A stretch of DNA of 64,000 nucleotides from Rostratula benghalensis (GCA_013399305.1 VXAI01000198.1:1481943-1545942); one strand, 5' to 3'. Counted from the first letter of the stretch, positions 22,278-34,883 are shown. Program-made: numbers and translations. The notes: generated by a model not told the origin, from the letters alone.

Positions 22278-25267
22278 GTAAGATTCAGGGGGGCGAAGGT
22301 GGCAGTTACTCTCTAGTGTAGGGTGCAGCCTGTTTCTTAGGATAATCCCTATTTTGTTTTTTCTTCTGATGAAATTTCCTGTTCTGGCAGAGAATTGCTT
22401 ATCCTTTCTTCTCTCCAATGCAGCTCTCCTGGCACGTTGTCATGCTGTTTGCTGGTCTGCAGTGAGTGTTCAGAGACAGGCAGGACTTGGGGGGTACACC
22501 ACCCACTCTGCAAACAGCTCCTGGCAATAGGTTATCTCTGAATTTATTGGAAAAAGTTCTTAAGATCGTGTTGCTCATTTGCTGGAAAGGTGGTAAAGCT
22601 GCCTTCCCCCTGTAGGGGCAGACGATGGTTCAGTGGTCTTATATCTATTGCACACAGTATCTCATTCCTCTTCTCTTTCCTTACCAAGCTGCTCAGTCTT
22701 AGGATGACATGAAACAGAGCCATCTTTTATTCATCCTTACACAGTTTGGGCTTGAGAAATATAAACTATTCTCTTTGGTGGCACTTCTCTCGCCAGAAGG
22801 CTTTGTTAGTGCCTGGCCTAGGCAGAAAAAAAAAAAATGCATCTTATTCAAAGCAATTATATTTATGCAAATATAGCGAGTGTGTGTTTCATTTGTTATT
22901 TGCAATTAGTGCTGCAATTGCAAAAAAGCCATGGTTGAATCAAGGGCCAGCAGGCATTGCTGGTGTCTGACTTACTTCCCAGGAAAGGAAAAGGTCCTCA
23001 GAAACTTCCAACCTGCAGAGAAGTCAGCAGTTATTCAGGTAGACCCATCCCAACCCTGAGCCGCTTCGTTAGCGGCTGCTGAAGTCAGAAGCCCAGATTT
23101 TAATGTAATCATAATTTCAGTCAATTTACAGAAATAAAATGATTTCCTAAAACATGGGAATTAGCAAGTCAAGCCCGGAGAATTGAAATTGCCCACAGGC
23201 TCAGATGCTCCACAAGAATTCAGTAAAACTCCAAGTTAGTAAGAAACAGAACTTAGCGTCTATTTTTATGATGACATCCTTAAGGTCAGCCCAGCAATGG
23301 GGAGTGGAAGAAATTAAAAGGTAGTTTCTCTGAAGACACTATTTTACAACACTTTTTGCTTGTAGCTTGTTAATTTTCACAGCAAAGTTGCCTTGGGATG
23401 TGAATTACAGAAACAGATGAAAAAAAGTCTTGTGCCTCTAACTGTACCGAAGGCCCTATGCATACTCCTGTGCCTTTGATGAGAAACATTAAACATTTTT
23501 AATTTAGCACATCAATTTGAAAATCTAATTTTTTTAATGCTTTGTAGCAGCAGACGCTTTTCACGGTGCTGTCACTACCATAGAAGAATTATGAGAAACT
23601 TGAACCGCGAAAAGTAAATTAGAAAAATCTCATTTCAGTTACTCTAAAAAGAGGGGAAATTAGATTTTGATTAAAATCACTCACACATACAATTTTAGGT
23701 AAACTAATTTAGCAAGACTGACTATATAATTTTTTTTTGCTTGCCTCTGTGTCCTTTTATTAGCAGCTGCAATGGCCTTGTACGAGCATCTTCTGTAGTA
23801 GCCAATGGAGAGGAAGAGCTGTTAAGGGTGGTCTTTTCCTTGACCAGTTGTCGTGAGGCTATGAAGAAAAGCTACTTATTTAATTTGTCAATGAAAACTC
23901 AATAATTAAGGAAAATAGTTAGAATTTCATTGAAGTGTGCCATATCGGATATTTCTTATCAATTTGCTTAATTAACTCTAAGAACAATCACAGTTAATTT
24001 GAGCTGCTCAAAATTCTGTTACCATTGGAAGGAGTCTAACGTTTTTGACTTTGGGGACAACAGGGATTTCCAGAAGGCACTCACAATATCTGGGTTTTTT
24101 TTCTAGTTCACGTTGGTTCATGAACTCTCAATCAATGCAGTATGATTTTTCTGAAATACATTTGTCATTTTAAACTATTGACTGCATAATGACAACGTCT
24201 AATTTTTGCCCTGCTGTTTGTTTCAAAGGTGCCTATTGAGAGCTGTGCTTGATTTTTAAAATGCATTCTGTGGTTTCTAGCTCTGATATGGGATATCAGT
24301 TATATAGCTTCATTTTTATTTTTATTTTGTCTCCTGTGCTGGTGGAGTCACTAAGAGGCTGGTTTACACTTTAACTGTATGCAGTGTTTGCAGAAAGTTT
24401 TTGTATTGTTGCTGTATCTTTTCTGTACAGTTCCCACGCTTCTTAGTGGTTAATCTCTGCGAGTACTTTACAAACTGGGTGACTGAGTAATAAAAGGATG
24501 TGGGAGTAGGGAAAGATACTGAGGCTCTGAATGTGTACCACGGGTCTCTGCAGCAGAGGAGGAGGATGTGGGAATCCCAATCCCTGCGCTTTCGCTAACT
24601 CTTCCATCACATGGTGTTCAAGGAGCTGGCTGGCTGATATAGTGGGTGAGAGAGGAAGAATCCTTCACTGGCCGTATGTACAGTGGTTGTGGAATATCCA
24701 GCTTTTTTTTTTTTAAAGAAGTGGTAGGTAACTGCAGATGGCCTGATGGTGTGGCTATGTGCTTTTGCATTTCAGCCTTGTAGAAGCAATAAATGTTCAC
24801 CTGACAGTAACTGAGCTGGTATTTTACACTCAGCAGTAGTGTGCCTTTGATGACAGTTCTGTGCACTGTCAGTGTCTCCCTAAGGTATTACCCTTATCTC
24901 CAGAAGGGGTCTGAGTGGGACCAGAGGGATCTGTTGCACAGGGGTGACTCACACCCATGTTGTGCTGCCAAGCATTCTGCTCACACTGTTCTGTTTCCCT
25001 TCATCAGTAACCCAGATGCAGCAATAAAATATGTACTTTTTGCCTGGATGCTTCGATCAACTACAGTCAGCTGGCTTTTATCTCTTTGCTTTGATTTAAT
25101 TTGAATATCCTTATAGCAGAAATGGTGTGATCAAAGATGAATTGCATGAAGTGCTACATTAGTTTATTTTGTCCTAATATGTATGAGCCGTTTGTATGGT
25201 TTTTTTAACTCCAGACCTGAACATTTGTGAGAATATACAAATCACAATTTTTAAATTTCATTTTTAG
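22278..25267. other. Intron-like stretch
   Basis: No exon is supported. It contains a candidate conserved element (23480-24010) and an A run at 22828-22839. Line 22441-22500 has A11 C12 G22 T15, still consistent with rightward transcription. Confidence 0.35.
23480..24010. promoter_or_regulatory. AT-rich candidate conserved non-coding element
   Basis: A 530-bp block dense in TTAATTT, TTTAATTTAG, TTGCTTAATTAACTC and CAGTTAATTT motifs, with no repeat signature and no open frame. The density of homeodomain-type cores and lack of simple-repeat structure make it enhancer-like. It needs an alignment to support. Confidence 0.18.
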
Positions 25268-25401
25268 GGACCTATGAGAAAACTGAGGAGCGAGGTGTGT
25301 CCCTGAGGAGAACTTCAGATGAATTACTGTCTGCCTCGATGTGTGGGGGGCCGAACTGCATACAGTGGTGCAACTGGAGTGAAATGGGACCAGTCACAGC
25401 G
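25268..25401 (+). other. Candidate coding internal exon
   Basis: The acceptor AAATTTCATTTTTAG precedes a 134-nt block that ends CACAGCG before GTAAGATG. Frame 1 is open throughout (44 codons and two bases), while frames 2 and 3 close within 13 and 3 codons. The translation runs GTYEKTEERGVSLRRTSDEL, then LSASMCGG, PNCIQWCNWSEMGPVTA. The balanced charge and the C-x(4)-W-C-x-W pattern look protein-like, but I cannot assign a family. If coding, it enters in phase 0 and leaves in phase 2. Confidence 0.3.
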
Positions 25402-27283
25402 GTAAGATGACATGCCCTCTGCACTGGCACACACAATTACACCAAACAGAGCGGTGTCTGCACCAAGCAATAGCATAAAGCATCACAGGAGGGAGAAATG
25501 ATTGATATGCTAAGCCAAAACCCCTAAACATATGATATAGGATAAGCCTTTGTACAAAAACATAACCTTAGAGCTGACAAGGCCAATTGACTCTCTATCC
25601 CAAACCAGTTTCTGTCATCACCCTAAGCTTCTGGTGTGTACAGAAGTATGAGAACTGTTACCCTGTCTTTTTCAAACACTTGTATTAAATTCTGCTTTGC
25701 TCATTTGCCATCTGAGGGAGCAACACAGTCTCCCTGTGTAAGTTCTCAGCTGGTTTGACTGGGCTTAGCACCAGGATCTTCAATAGAAATATGGAATTTG
25801 TGCCTATGGTGAACCTGTCCCACAAAGGTGATACTCAAGCCTTTTTATTGCTGTGGCTTTTAAACTGTGGATCTCTGGCATTGTTTTTCCCCGCCTTCAC
25901 AATATGCTTCCTTTTTATTAGCTTGTTCTAGCCTTTTTAGTATGATTATTTGGTGGTTTTATTGTAAGATCCATAAAATAAGTAATTTACAAAGAACCTT
26001 AAAATCAGTTTTATTTCCATAATAACTATTTCCAGTGAAATGGTTCTTGTATAATTGTGAGTCAAGTGAAAAGACTGACCTCTCTCTATGAAGAATACTT
26101 GACACTTGAGCTGATTTGTACTGTGGCTACATGAATGACCTGAGTGCCTTGGCAATGGCTGAAGTTTTGATAGTTAAATAATTTTTGTGGGATGGCCACA
26201 CTCCCAGCTGAAGCCACATTTAAGATCTGATCTCTCATCCTATTTCCATGGGAAAGCAGATATGAATGCTGTCTCAGACCCTTGTGTGGCAAAAATCAAG
26301 TGCTTAGCATTAGGCTGGGGTTCTAGTCAACCACATACCTTGAGTTTGAAGCCATACTTAGGGACTAAAAGTAGGAAGAGGCCTATACATATCAAGTGTT
26401 GTCTAGGTCCTGAAAATAGAGAGGAAAGATGCCATTTCAGCTGGCGTGCAGGCTTTGCACAAGTCTTCTGCACTGGGGAAAAGATCACCTATCTGTATTG
26501 CACTCTGGTTTGACTGGTATTCTCACTTTCCAGCCTGTAATTGGGTGTGAGATTCACTCGGTTGCTGAAGGGACGGGTTGAGAACTGCAGAGGGGGCTGT
26601 ACTGATCAAAAGAAATAAAAAGGTGGTGAAGGTGGCAGGTGTTTGTGTCTCTAATGAACGCTAAAGGGGGGGAGTGCTGAGCTTGAACACAGGAGCTTCT
26701 CCCTGCTGTCAGGATGGGCTGGCAGCCAGCGTGAACCTGCCCTTGTGGCACTGAGGGTCACCTCATTACAGCAGGACGCCCCTGCTGCAGCCTCAGGGGA
26801 AGAATACGTGTCGAAAAGTTTGCAGGAGGAAATAAAAGTTGGAAGGTGCCTGTGTGTAAGGCAACAGAAGAGGTAACATCTAGACTGTGTGGTGGGTAAA
26901 TGATTGCTCTGAGCGGCCTTAAAACTGCAATAGCTGCTCCCTGATGCCAGAAAGAGAAAGCTGTGATTTAGTGTTAAGGCCAAAGTTGGGAGATCTGGCA
27001 TCCTTAGTTCCGTACATTGCTGCTGCTTTTCTCTATGTTCCCAGGGAGAAATCACCATGTCCTAGCAAATACTGCTCACTGGAGAAGGTCAGAAAAATTA
27101 TAGCTGTTATGTGGGAAATAACTTAAAGGGAATAACTAGTTTTCTATTTTTCCTATGAGAATTTTCTCTGGAAGAAAAAATATTATCTCTCTTCTCTTTT
27201 CCACCTGTCATTTGTTTTCATCTTTTATTTTATAAATGGAAAAAGCAAAAGGACAATTGACTCAGTGGAAAATAAGCTTTGTT

Positions 27284-27309
27284 TTTCTATAGAAACTTTT
27301 CTATAGAAA
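27284..27309. repeat. Tandem pair of perfect 12-bp palindromes
   Basis: TTTCTATAGAAA is self-complementary and occurs at 27284-27295 and 27298-27309 (14-bp period). It could be a dimeric binding site or a chance duplication of an AT-rich palindrome. Confidence 0.8.
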
Positions 27310-29999
27310 AAGTAAGTGGCAACAAGTTAAAATGGGAGGGAATAGTATTCAAAACCACTTTGTTTTCCCAGAGGAATCACTCCTAGCAGATTTGCCAGGT
27401 TTTTAATTGCTCTTGGTGACTGTTGTATAAAGTATCCTAAGCAAGTAGATGTCTTCACATGGAAAAAGTGAAGGTCTCTTGCCTGATGCATTGTCTCCTC
27501 TAGGCATTAGAAAATATTGGCAAAATGTTCCTTTATTTTTGTTTGGGTTTTTGGGTTTTTTTAACATTAAAATGGTTTCTTAAGCTCCTTAAATCTAGAT
27601 TAGAGCACTCCTTTGAGAGTGTGACTCAGGGTACCAGTGGTAAATGGCTGCGTCCTGCTGCAGGGGGGGGGTTGGGGCAGAGCCCAGCCATACACCTGGG
27701 GAACTGGAACTACTCCAGTGCTTGGATTGGAGCAAGTGTTGGGGCTGTTCCCTCGCTGCAGTGGAGCAGGAGCTGCTCTGGCAGTACTTTGTGACTGTGT
27801 GATACAGGACAAGGACAAAAGGCTCTCCATCTGTTTTTTATACTGTCTCAGTGGGAGGTTTTTTTCACTGGGGGGTCCTGAGGATATAAATTATAAATTA
27901 ATCTGAATACTGTACACACTGAATCTTTCTCCCTAAGCAAATGTTGGCAGTTGGAGTCCGCCAGTGTCCCATTATTACGTGTGGATGATCAGAGCTGTCT
28001 GTGGGTTTGCCAAGGATGATATTTATTTCCTTCCTTGTGTGTGTGCGTTTGGCCAGGAGTGCATGGGAGCAGGGCCCTTTTCTTCCTGCCCTGCAGCCCT
28101 TTTCCAGAGTGGTGCATCACGCTCGTGTGAGGGTGCAGCCAAGCACATGGCTAGAAATCATGTGTTTGGCAGCTCCTTTCATGGAGTCAGGAGCTTATTA
28201 ATGCCAGCTGCTTCCATGGCGATAGGAAGTGACTGTGGTGATGCTACCTGTGAAGACCACAGAGCTGCCTGCTCTCCCTGCATCCTGCTCACGGGTGCTT
28301 GAGAGTTCACTGGAGCAGATTTCCAGGGAGAGGAGACAATTCACCTGCCTCCCAGTTTTGCATTTAGCTGTGGGTCCTAAACACGGAATAAGAAATCTAA
28401 TTAGTGAACACATAATTTCTTTACTATATAGCTGACTGATGAGGCTTTAATACATTGCCATTTATCCCAGCTGTGCTGCCACGTGTACCTTCCTAAATCC
28501 AGAGTAAGGCTTTTGCTCAATGAGATCCAGAAAATGTAAAAAGGAAATGTGAGAATAGTTGTACTGGTAGCTCTCATGAATAATCTTAAATCTAAAATTA
28601 CTAATTGCTGCCAGCACTGTTAAGCTAACTATGAAATCCTTTGGTTGGGATCCAGAATGATAAAATATTGGTCTTTGTTAACAGTGATCCCTGATGGGGG
28701 CAGGCTGTGGCTGAATCTCTTTCTGGCCTCTTGTGCTCTCCCTTGGAGACTGCTCCAAGTGTAACACAAGGAGCAACAGCTGGATTGTGAGGCAGATGTG
28801 GGGAGCAGAGGCAGTGAGTTGCTGTGATTAGTGTGGTAAGTGGCAATCACAGCACACCAGCTGCCTTGTCACTTCCAAGGCTTTTGCTCCTGCAGTGCCT
28901 CAGCCTAGGAAAGTCCCCAACATCTGCATGTGGGGCTCGGGTTCTGCAGCAGAACAAAGGTCACCTGTGGGAAGCAGTAAAATGTTCTGCAGTGGGCTCC
29001 AAAATGCCAACCTGTGACATTTATGGCTTCCCTTCTGTGAGGCTGATGCAGCCCATGAGCTTTATTAGCTCTCATGGGATTTTGAGACCCCTTCTCTGTC
29101 CCAGGTGACCCATTTCTCCACTGTTCTTTTTGACCTCCATCCTGACCTGCATGCTGAAGCATCATTTCAATCTAAAGGCAGATGCCATTTTTTCCCTGAT
29201 TGCCAGATTCTTATGATGTTATAATGTGACCGGGTAAGTGTCAGCAGAATGTGTCCATCTGGCCTCACTTGGTTTGATAAAGTGGTAATGAACTGAGATC
29301 CAAGTTATCTGCAGAGAACACGAACTTGCCTTCTGTTCCCCCAGTGACAGGGTGCTGCTCTAGTGCTTCTGCTCAAAAACTTTTGATCGATTATTCTCCA
29401 CCCATGGGGGAATGCAAAGGGACACCTCTGACCAGGAAGCAGCCTGTCTTCAAGACAGCCTATCTCAAGACCTTGCTAGAAACCCCCAAGTTTTCCTGGG
29501 GCTTCATCTGGCAGCTTATCCAGCTGTGGTTCTACTCCTGCTCACAAGCCAGTGGCGCAAAGACACTTGAGGGCTCAAATTTGTGAATAGGTGGATATTT
29601 TCTTATTGCCAGAGGTTTTTACTTCACTTGAGATTAAGGGGTGAAAGTGTAACTCTGGTATTGGTTTTCTTGGGCACCTTTTATCAATTGCACTTATGCC
29701 TGGTATTTCAGGAGTTCCTGGAAATCCTTGCACCTAAGGCAGGGAATGGTGCCAAATGCTCTGGAAAGAACCGTGACACCAGTGCCTGCTGCAGCACTTA
29801 GAGCTAAGCCAAATTTTTCACTAAAGCCCACGATGACAGTTCACGTGTGCTGTTTCACCAGCAGAGCTGCAAGGATAGTGACTTTTGTCAAGAGAACAGC
29901 AACTTCAACCATTGCAGCCATTTCAATAGTGAATCTTTTCTGTAGCCCAAGAACTAGTTCCCTCCCCGGTGCAATGACAGGCTAAGAACATATGGTGCA
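27310..29999. other. Non-coding stretch, G/T-rich
   Basis: Overlapping frames at 27525-28435 lie on both strands, have no splice support, and are shadows of G/T-rich sequence. Isolated donors (for example CCGG before GTAAGTGTC near 29233) lack a convincing exon in front. Confidence 0.35.
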
Positions 30000-30016
30000 A
30001 GCAGGGGAAAAGGCAG

Positions 30017-30080
30017 GGTTATTTCTGTTTTACAGGTGGGAAATCTGAAACGTAAGGCAGATGATGTGATTTTCCCTGAA
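30017..30080 (-). repeat. Ancient MIR/L2-like fragment (antisense)
   Basis: GTTATTTCTGTTTTACAGGT followed by GGGAAATCTGAAACGTAAGG and CAGATGATGTGATTT matches, with gaps, the familiar antisense core of amniote MIR/L2-type repeats (TTATTCCCATTTTACAGATG-type, then GAGGCACAGAGAGGTTAAGT-type). The identity is by remembered pattern, and the boundaries are approximate. Confidence 0.5.
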
Positions 30081-30935
30081 CTTAACAGAAACTGGTAAAA
30101 ACCCACCAGACTTCAATGGAGATGTATCCATTTTACAGTTATATTATGGGAGACAAGGGCAGCTTCTGACTGTAACTGCGTGATGAGGTTCTGATTTCAA
30201 ATTTTCTTGTTCACTGTTGGATGGAGGGAAGTGGATGAAGGCAGTGAAGCTGCTGAGGGACTGTGTTAAATGTGCCCATGTAATTGCAGGCCGGGGAGAG
30301 GTGATGGTTGAGAGCCTGTAGTCTTCCAGCACATTTAATAAAGATCTCTTTCCTGCTGCAGCAGCTAGGCCGTCAAAATGGTGTTTGCATATACGTGATG
30401 TTTAACCTGAGAGACCCCTCATGCCTGGCACTTCGTGTGTTTGTGTGTTCATTGTGGAGGCTGCAGAGCAAGTCAGCTTAAACTTCTCTCCCCTCAGTCT
30501 GCTGTGAAATCCAGCTGGATGAGTATAAACATGGAGGGGATTTTTGCATATGAGAAAAACACATCAGGATGGGAAGGGAGGGGTGTGCAAACCTCCCTAC
30601 AGGGAGCTGCATAAATTATCTGCTGAAGAGCTAGGCTTGGCCATCACCATTACCTGAATTATAGGTCTTTAGTCTGAATGGCTTCAAAGCAAGCTATGGT
30701 TTTGTGCATTACCCCTTCATCCTTTAATATTTAGAAGATGAAAGGAATGATTTCAAGCACCGATGGGGAACTTAGGCAGGAACAGAACATTCTGTTACTT
30801 TATTGTGTAGACAGAGGATATCTCTTAATTATGGTAGAAACTATGAGCACAACTCCACAGAAGAGCTCATTTCTAATGGCTTATGGGCTATGCCTGGATA
30901 TACAGTTTTACCTGTGTGTCTTCTGACCAATTCAG

Positions 30936-31034
30936 GCCAAAAGTACGATGTACCAGAAGGCCTGTGTTCCTCAGTTTTTGATCTGTTGGACAAGTCTCAA
31001 GTTGGAGCTTTGGAAAGCTAGCTAACAACAACAG
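30936..31034 (+). other. Candidate exon with protein-like terminal frame
   Basis: A good acceptor (TGTGTCTTCTGACCAATTCAG) and a good donor (AACAACAG before GTGAGG) enclose 99 nt. One frame reads QKYDVPEGLCSSVFDLL then DKSQVGALES and TAG at 31019-31021. The same frame is open upstream of the acceptor for about 50 codons with similarly balanced composition (NSTEELISNGLWAMPGY). This would suit a last coding exon or a chance frame. No family is recognised. Confidence 0.22.
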
Positions 31035-32627
31035 GTGAGGTTAATTTATAGCTTTAGTAATTGTGACTTTTTTTTTTTTTTCAAAAGAAAATACCTAGTA
31101 ATAACAGCAACAAAGCTCCTTTTTGGGGGCATTCTGGTAGACTAGAAAGCAGCTCTTGTGAGGCATAACAACAGCGTATGATGCCAAGGAGAAATGAGAG
31201 CTAATAAAATGCAGAATATACATCACCCATTTACATTTATTGCACATTAAACCTCGGCACACACAAAAGATAATGACAGATGCAAATTGAGAGCACTCAA
31301 ACAGTGTGTCTATCGATGGGGAACGGGCACAGAGCCAGAGACCCATATTTTCAGCAACCACGTGTTTTGAGGGAGGGTCAGGGAGGAACGAAACTGCAAT
31401 GCAGGGTCTGTTAGACTGCGAATTAACCTCACAGGGATTGTGTGTTAGCACCTTTCCTTCTGTTTTGCACCCAGAGTCACCACAACTAATAATTTATTTG
31501 CAGAGGTGGCACTGAACCCAGAATACCACCTTCACAAGCCTAGAATTCTGATCCAGACACCCTGTCTTGGCCACATCTGAGTGTTCATTTGTGTCATGGG
31601 AGCAGCTGGGAACCCCAGCTGAGGTCAAAGCCCTGTTGTACAAATGTATACAAGGCAGCTCCTAGCTAGAAGAATTCATGATATAAATAGACAATTTGGA
31701 CAAGGGAGTTGGCATCTCCCTAGCTCAGGTGGGTGACACTAAACTTTGGTGACACACACACACAAGATCCCATATGGGGTGTGTGGTAGAACTGGAAATT
31801 GCCTTCCAGTGTGCTGTCCTTATGCTGGTGTATTAACAAGGGAAAATCTACCTGCTCTAGGAAGGAGCTGGCTGCTTCTTTCTTTTTCCTTCTCCTGCAT
31901 ATTCAAACTGTTTACTCTTTTTAGATCACTTTTCTTTAATCAATCAGCATAAGAGTTTCCTCCTCTAATGCAGAAAATCCCCGTTTAGATGGGAACAGCC
32001 GAGCAAGGTGTAACTCTCTGTACAGCTGGAACATAGCTATGGTATGGAAGCAACACCTGGCCTGAACACAATACACTTAATATTGTAAGAGAGCTGACAG
32101 GTCTCTATCAAAACAGTCACCTGGAGGATCACTTAGAGATCTGATCCTTTTCCAAGTATTTATTTTGAAGAAACAGTCCTGGCACCGAAGACGGAGTGTG
32201 TTTGTCTTCAGCCTTTCTGTCTCTCCCTCTCCTCCTGTGAGTGAATTGCTGCAAGAACATTCTGCTGCTTCCTTTGCTTCTGCTGTGCCAAAGATAAACA
32301 GCCCATCAGCGCGACGCTGAAAAGGAGCCGAGAAAGGGGGCTGGAAGCAGTTTAATTACTAAGAGTGCTTGTTTTGTGTACGGTGTGATTGCTTCCTATG
32401 ATACAGTAACTTCTCTTTCCCTGTGCAAGCATGGTGTTTCTATTTATCAGGATGAAACTGAAGCAGCAAATTGCAGAGGGAGAAGGAGCAACTGTATTGC
32501 TCTATTTGTAAGCAGAGCTGGCAGTGTGTGTGTAAGAGCAGCAGTTCCTGCTGGAAGCCTGTTAGGGATTTTTCTCTCTGCAGAATTCCAGCTTCTTTGG
32601 CTCTCCTTTGCACTTCCTGTTCTTAGA

Positions 32628-32647
32628 GTTGCCCAAGGTTGCCCAAG
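32628..32647. repeat. Perfect two-copy 10-bp tandem repeat
   Basis: GTTGCCCAAG occurs twice in direct succession. No function is apparent. Confidence 0.85.
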
Positions 32648-32670
32648 TTCTTGCCAATTTTGGAAGAGCT

Positions 32671-32735
32671 GGGTATTATTATTCCCATTAGGGAACTACT
32701 GCCCATTGGGGCAGACTAAGGCACAGTGACTTTTA
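32671..32735 (-). repeat. Ancient MIR/L2-like fragment (antisense)
   Basis: GGGTATTATTATTCCCATTA, then a diverged middle and GGGGCAGACTAAGGCACAGT followed by GACTTTT, parallels the MIR/L2 antisense core (TATTATTATCCCCATTTTAC-type, then ACTGAGGCACAGAG-type). It is heavily diverged, and the boundaries are approximate. Confidence 0.5.
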
Positions 32736-33250
32736 CCTGTCAACATTGGTACTTCCCCTTTTTTTTCAATACTGAAAATGTGTTGAAGCTGAAAAATCAG
32801 AGAGAGTGGACAGGGAAGCTGACTCTGCTCTGGCACTTTGTGAGGATCTGCCTTGGTTGGGTCCAGAGCTGTTCAGGCCTTGAGGTGTCATGGGCTGTAC
32901 CCCAGGAAACCCTTCCCACTGCAGCAGCGCTGAGACTGGAAAGATGCAGAGCAGCCACTGGATTCCTCTGCAGGTTTGCGTGCGGCACTGGGGTCTCTGG
33001 TGGCAGATGGGGGAAGGGTTCTGTTTACATTAGGTGCCATTTCTTTAATCACCTTTTCCGTTTAATTTTCTGTGCTTTGTGCTGCCTGCTAGGGATCGTT
33101 AAGCAATACTCTAGTTATCGCTGCATATCACTTAGTGTGCTTTGCTCTAATAAGCTTTTGTAAATAAAACCCGGAGAGATGAAAAGGCCAATGCCTGATT
33201 ACGAGCTACCAATTTTGTCTCATTAAGTTCTTATAAGGGGAAAAAAGTAA

Positions 33251-33421
33251 ATAGAATCTTTATCAATCTCATACACTTACGGCGCTGAAGAGAGCTTTCC
33301 ACTTTCATTAAGGAGGATGCTGAGACTAGAGATGCGTTTCCAGGCGCGTTTGGCTTATGAAGCTGTTAAGGGATGTTTTACTGATGATCAGCTCTTACTT
33401 CAATCAAAGATGAGAAGGTAA
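33251..33421 (+). CDS. Protein-like short open frame, unassigned
   Basis: A 57-codon stretch is open from 33251 to the TAA at 33419-33421. An internal ATG at 33317 gives 34 residues: MLRLEMRFQARLAYEAVKGC, then FTDDQLLLQSKMRR. Composition (alternating charged and aliphatic residues, few low-complexity runs) looks more protein-like than the chance frames around it. The next frame over is also open for a while. GAGAAG before GTAAAG at 33418 is a donor that would cut off the final Arg codon and stop. Acceptor candidates (GCGTTTCCAG) are weak. It could be a micropeptide, an exon, or a conserved element read as protein. Confidence 0.18.
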   Translation: MESLSISYTYGAEESFPLSLRRMLRLEMRFQARLAYEAVKGCFTDDQLLLQSKMRR

Positions 33422-34883
33422 AGATGGAACCAAAGGAATCATAAAATATTTATTTGCAGAGGTTGGAAGGAGCCAATACACAAAGATATGCTGTTTTCAC
33501 TCTTCAAATGTATGTATTGGCGGTGTTATGGATACTAAAAGAGAATAGCTTTCCTGCTGGGACCTTCTGCATTCCAGTTTTGGTAGCTGTTTATGAAGGA
33601 TAACCAATAAATGGGGGAAAATGTAATATAGGAATCATAAGCAATTAGGTTGACCTGTCTGCTGATCAACATGAATTTACGTGCCATTTTGCATTTCTGT
33701 TCTACATCTATAATTAAAAGTAACCCACAACTGATATTTTCTTGAATGTGTTAGTTATCAGTTTAAAGACAAACTACTATTGTGGTATTACTCTTTGGCT
33801 GTTCCAGTAAAGCATCCATAAATTCCACTGAGCAAAACGAAAACCCAATGTCAGCTCTTCCTAGATAAATAACTTGACATGGAAAGCCTTCCTATTGCAG
33901 GTATTTCCCTAAAATTGGGAGTAACGTGCACTCCAAGCAATTGGAAATTGTTGGCCAACTATGAGCACACCCTGGAGTTTTCATTGGCAATTTGACATTC
34001 TGACAATCCCGATGGATTCCCCTCAGGGGCAAGCCTAGCAGTCTGCAGTTGTATCCTTCCTTTGCTAGTTATGCATTATTATGTTTTTTCTAATCCAGCG
34101 GATACATAAAATCCCCACTTCTCCATCTTCCATTGTATATTCTCCGTTTATCTTCTTGCACTCCCAGACTCCAGCTCCCATGTCCTTGTGTTTCCTTCCT
34201 TCGTGGCGAGAAGCAATTCATTCATCAGACAAATCTGTGAAATGGATGAGTAGAGACGGCTTAGTCAGCTCATTTCTTGTGGGCGTCACAGCGCAAGGAG
34301 ATGATTTAAAAAATTATAATAGCCTTTTCTTTTGGAGGAGATAGTGTGAAATTTTTCTTTTTGCTTTCCATGGGTCTCAGGTTCTATTATAGTGTGGTTT
34401 GTATTTTTTTTACCTAGTCTTCACAGCTTTCACCTCTATGATTTCTGATCATTCCTCCTTTCATCCTGTTTAGAAACAAGCGCAATCTTCACCACTGGGT
34501 GTAATGGCAAAGAGCTTAACCTTTGCCCCTTCCTTTAAATACTGGACAGAAATCATCCATTAACATTAGCTGAATGAAACCTGCACTCCCTAAAACTGCT
34601 TGGCATTATTATATTGACATTTCTGACCTCTGTTGATATTTGAAGCTTGACCATTTTTCTGGCGTGCTGTTCCCTCAGAACCTCTCTGACGCACTGGGGA
34701 TGAACTGATCTTCAGTCCTCAGCTGCCCAGGGGCTTGGGGGTGTTGGAGAGGCATTAAGTAACTGTCCAGTTTGGAAATTGGGCACTTGGCTTTCTTAGT
34801 TGTGGTGGTGGTTGGGTTTCCTGCATCGTGACGTTACAGCCGAGCTGCCTGCTTGTCACCCAACACTCTTGTCATAATTACAG
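33422..34883. other. Non-coding stretch
   Basis: A segment near 33437-33475 (AATCATAAAATATTTATTTG, then GGTTGGAAGGAGCC) faintly recalls the reverse CR1 3' end but is too diverged to call. No exon is supported. Confidence 0.3.

Noticed and set aside
26554..27058. 135-codon minus-strand frame with overlapping neighbours
   Set aside because: Low-complexity Ser/Leu/Cys composition, no splice signals, and overlapping frames on the other strand.
33437..33475. Possible third CR1 end (AATCATAAAATATTTATTTG, GGTTGGAAGGAGCC)
   Set aside because: Only short stretches agree with the CR1 3' end, and the intervening bases do not; too diverged to call.
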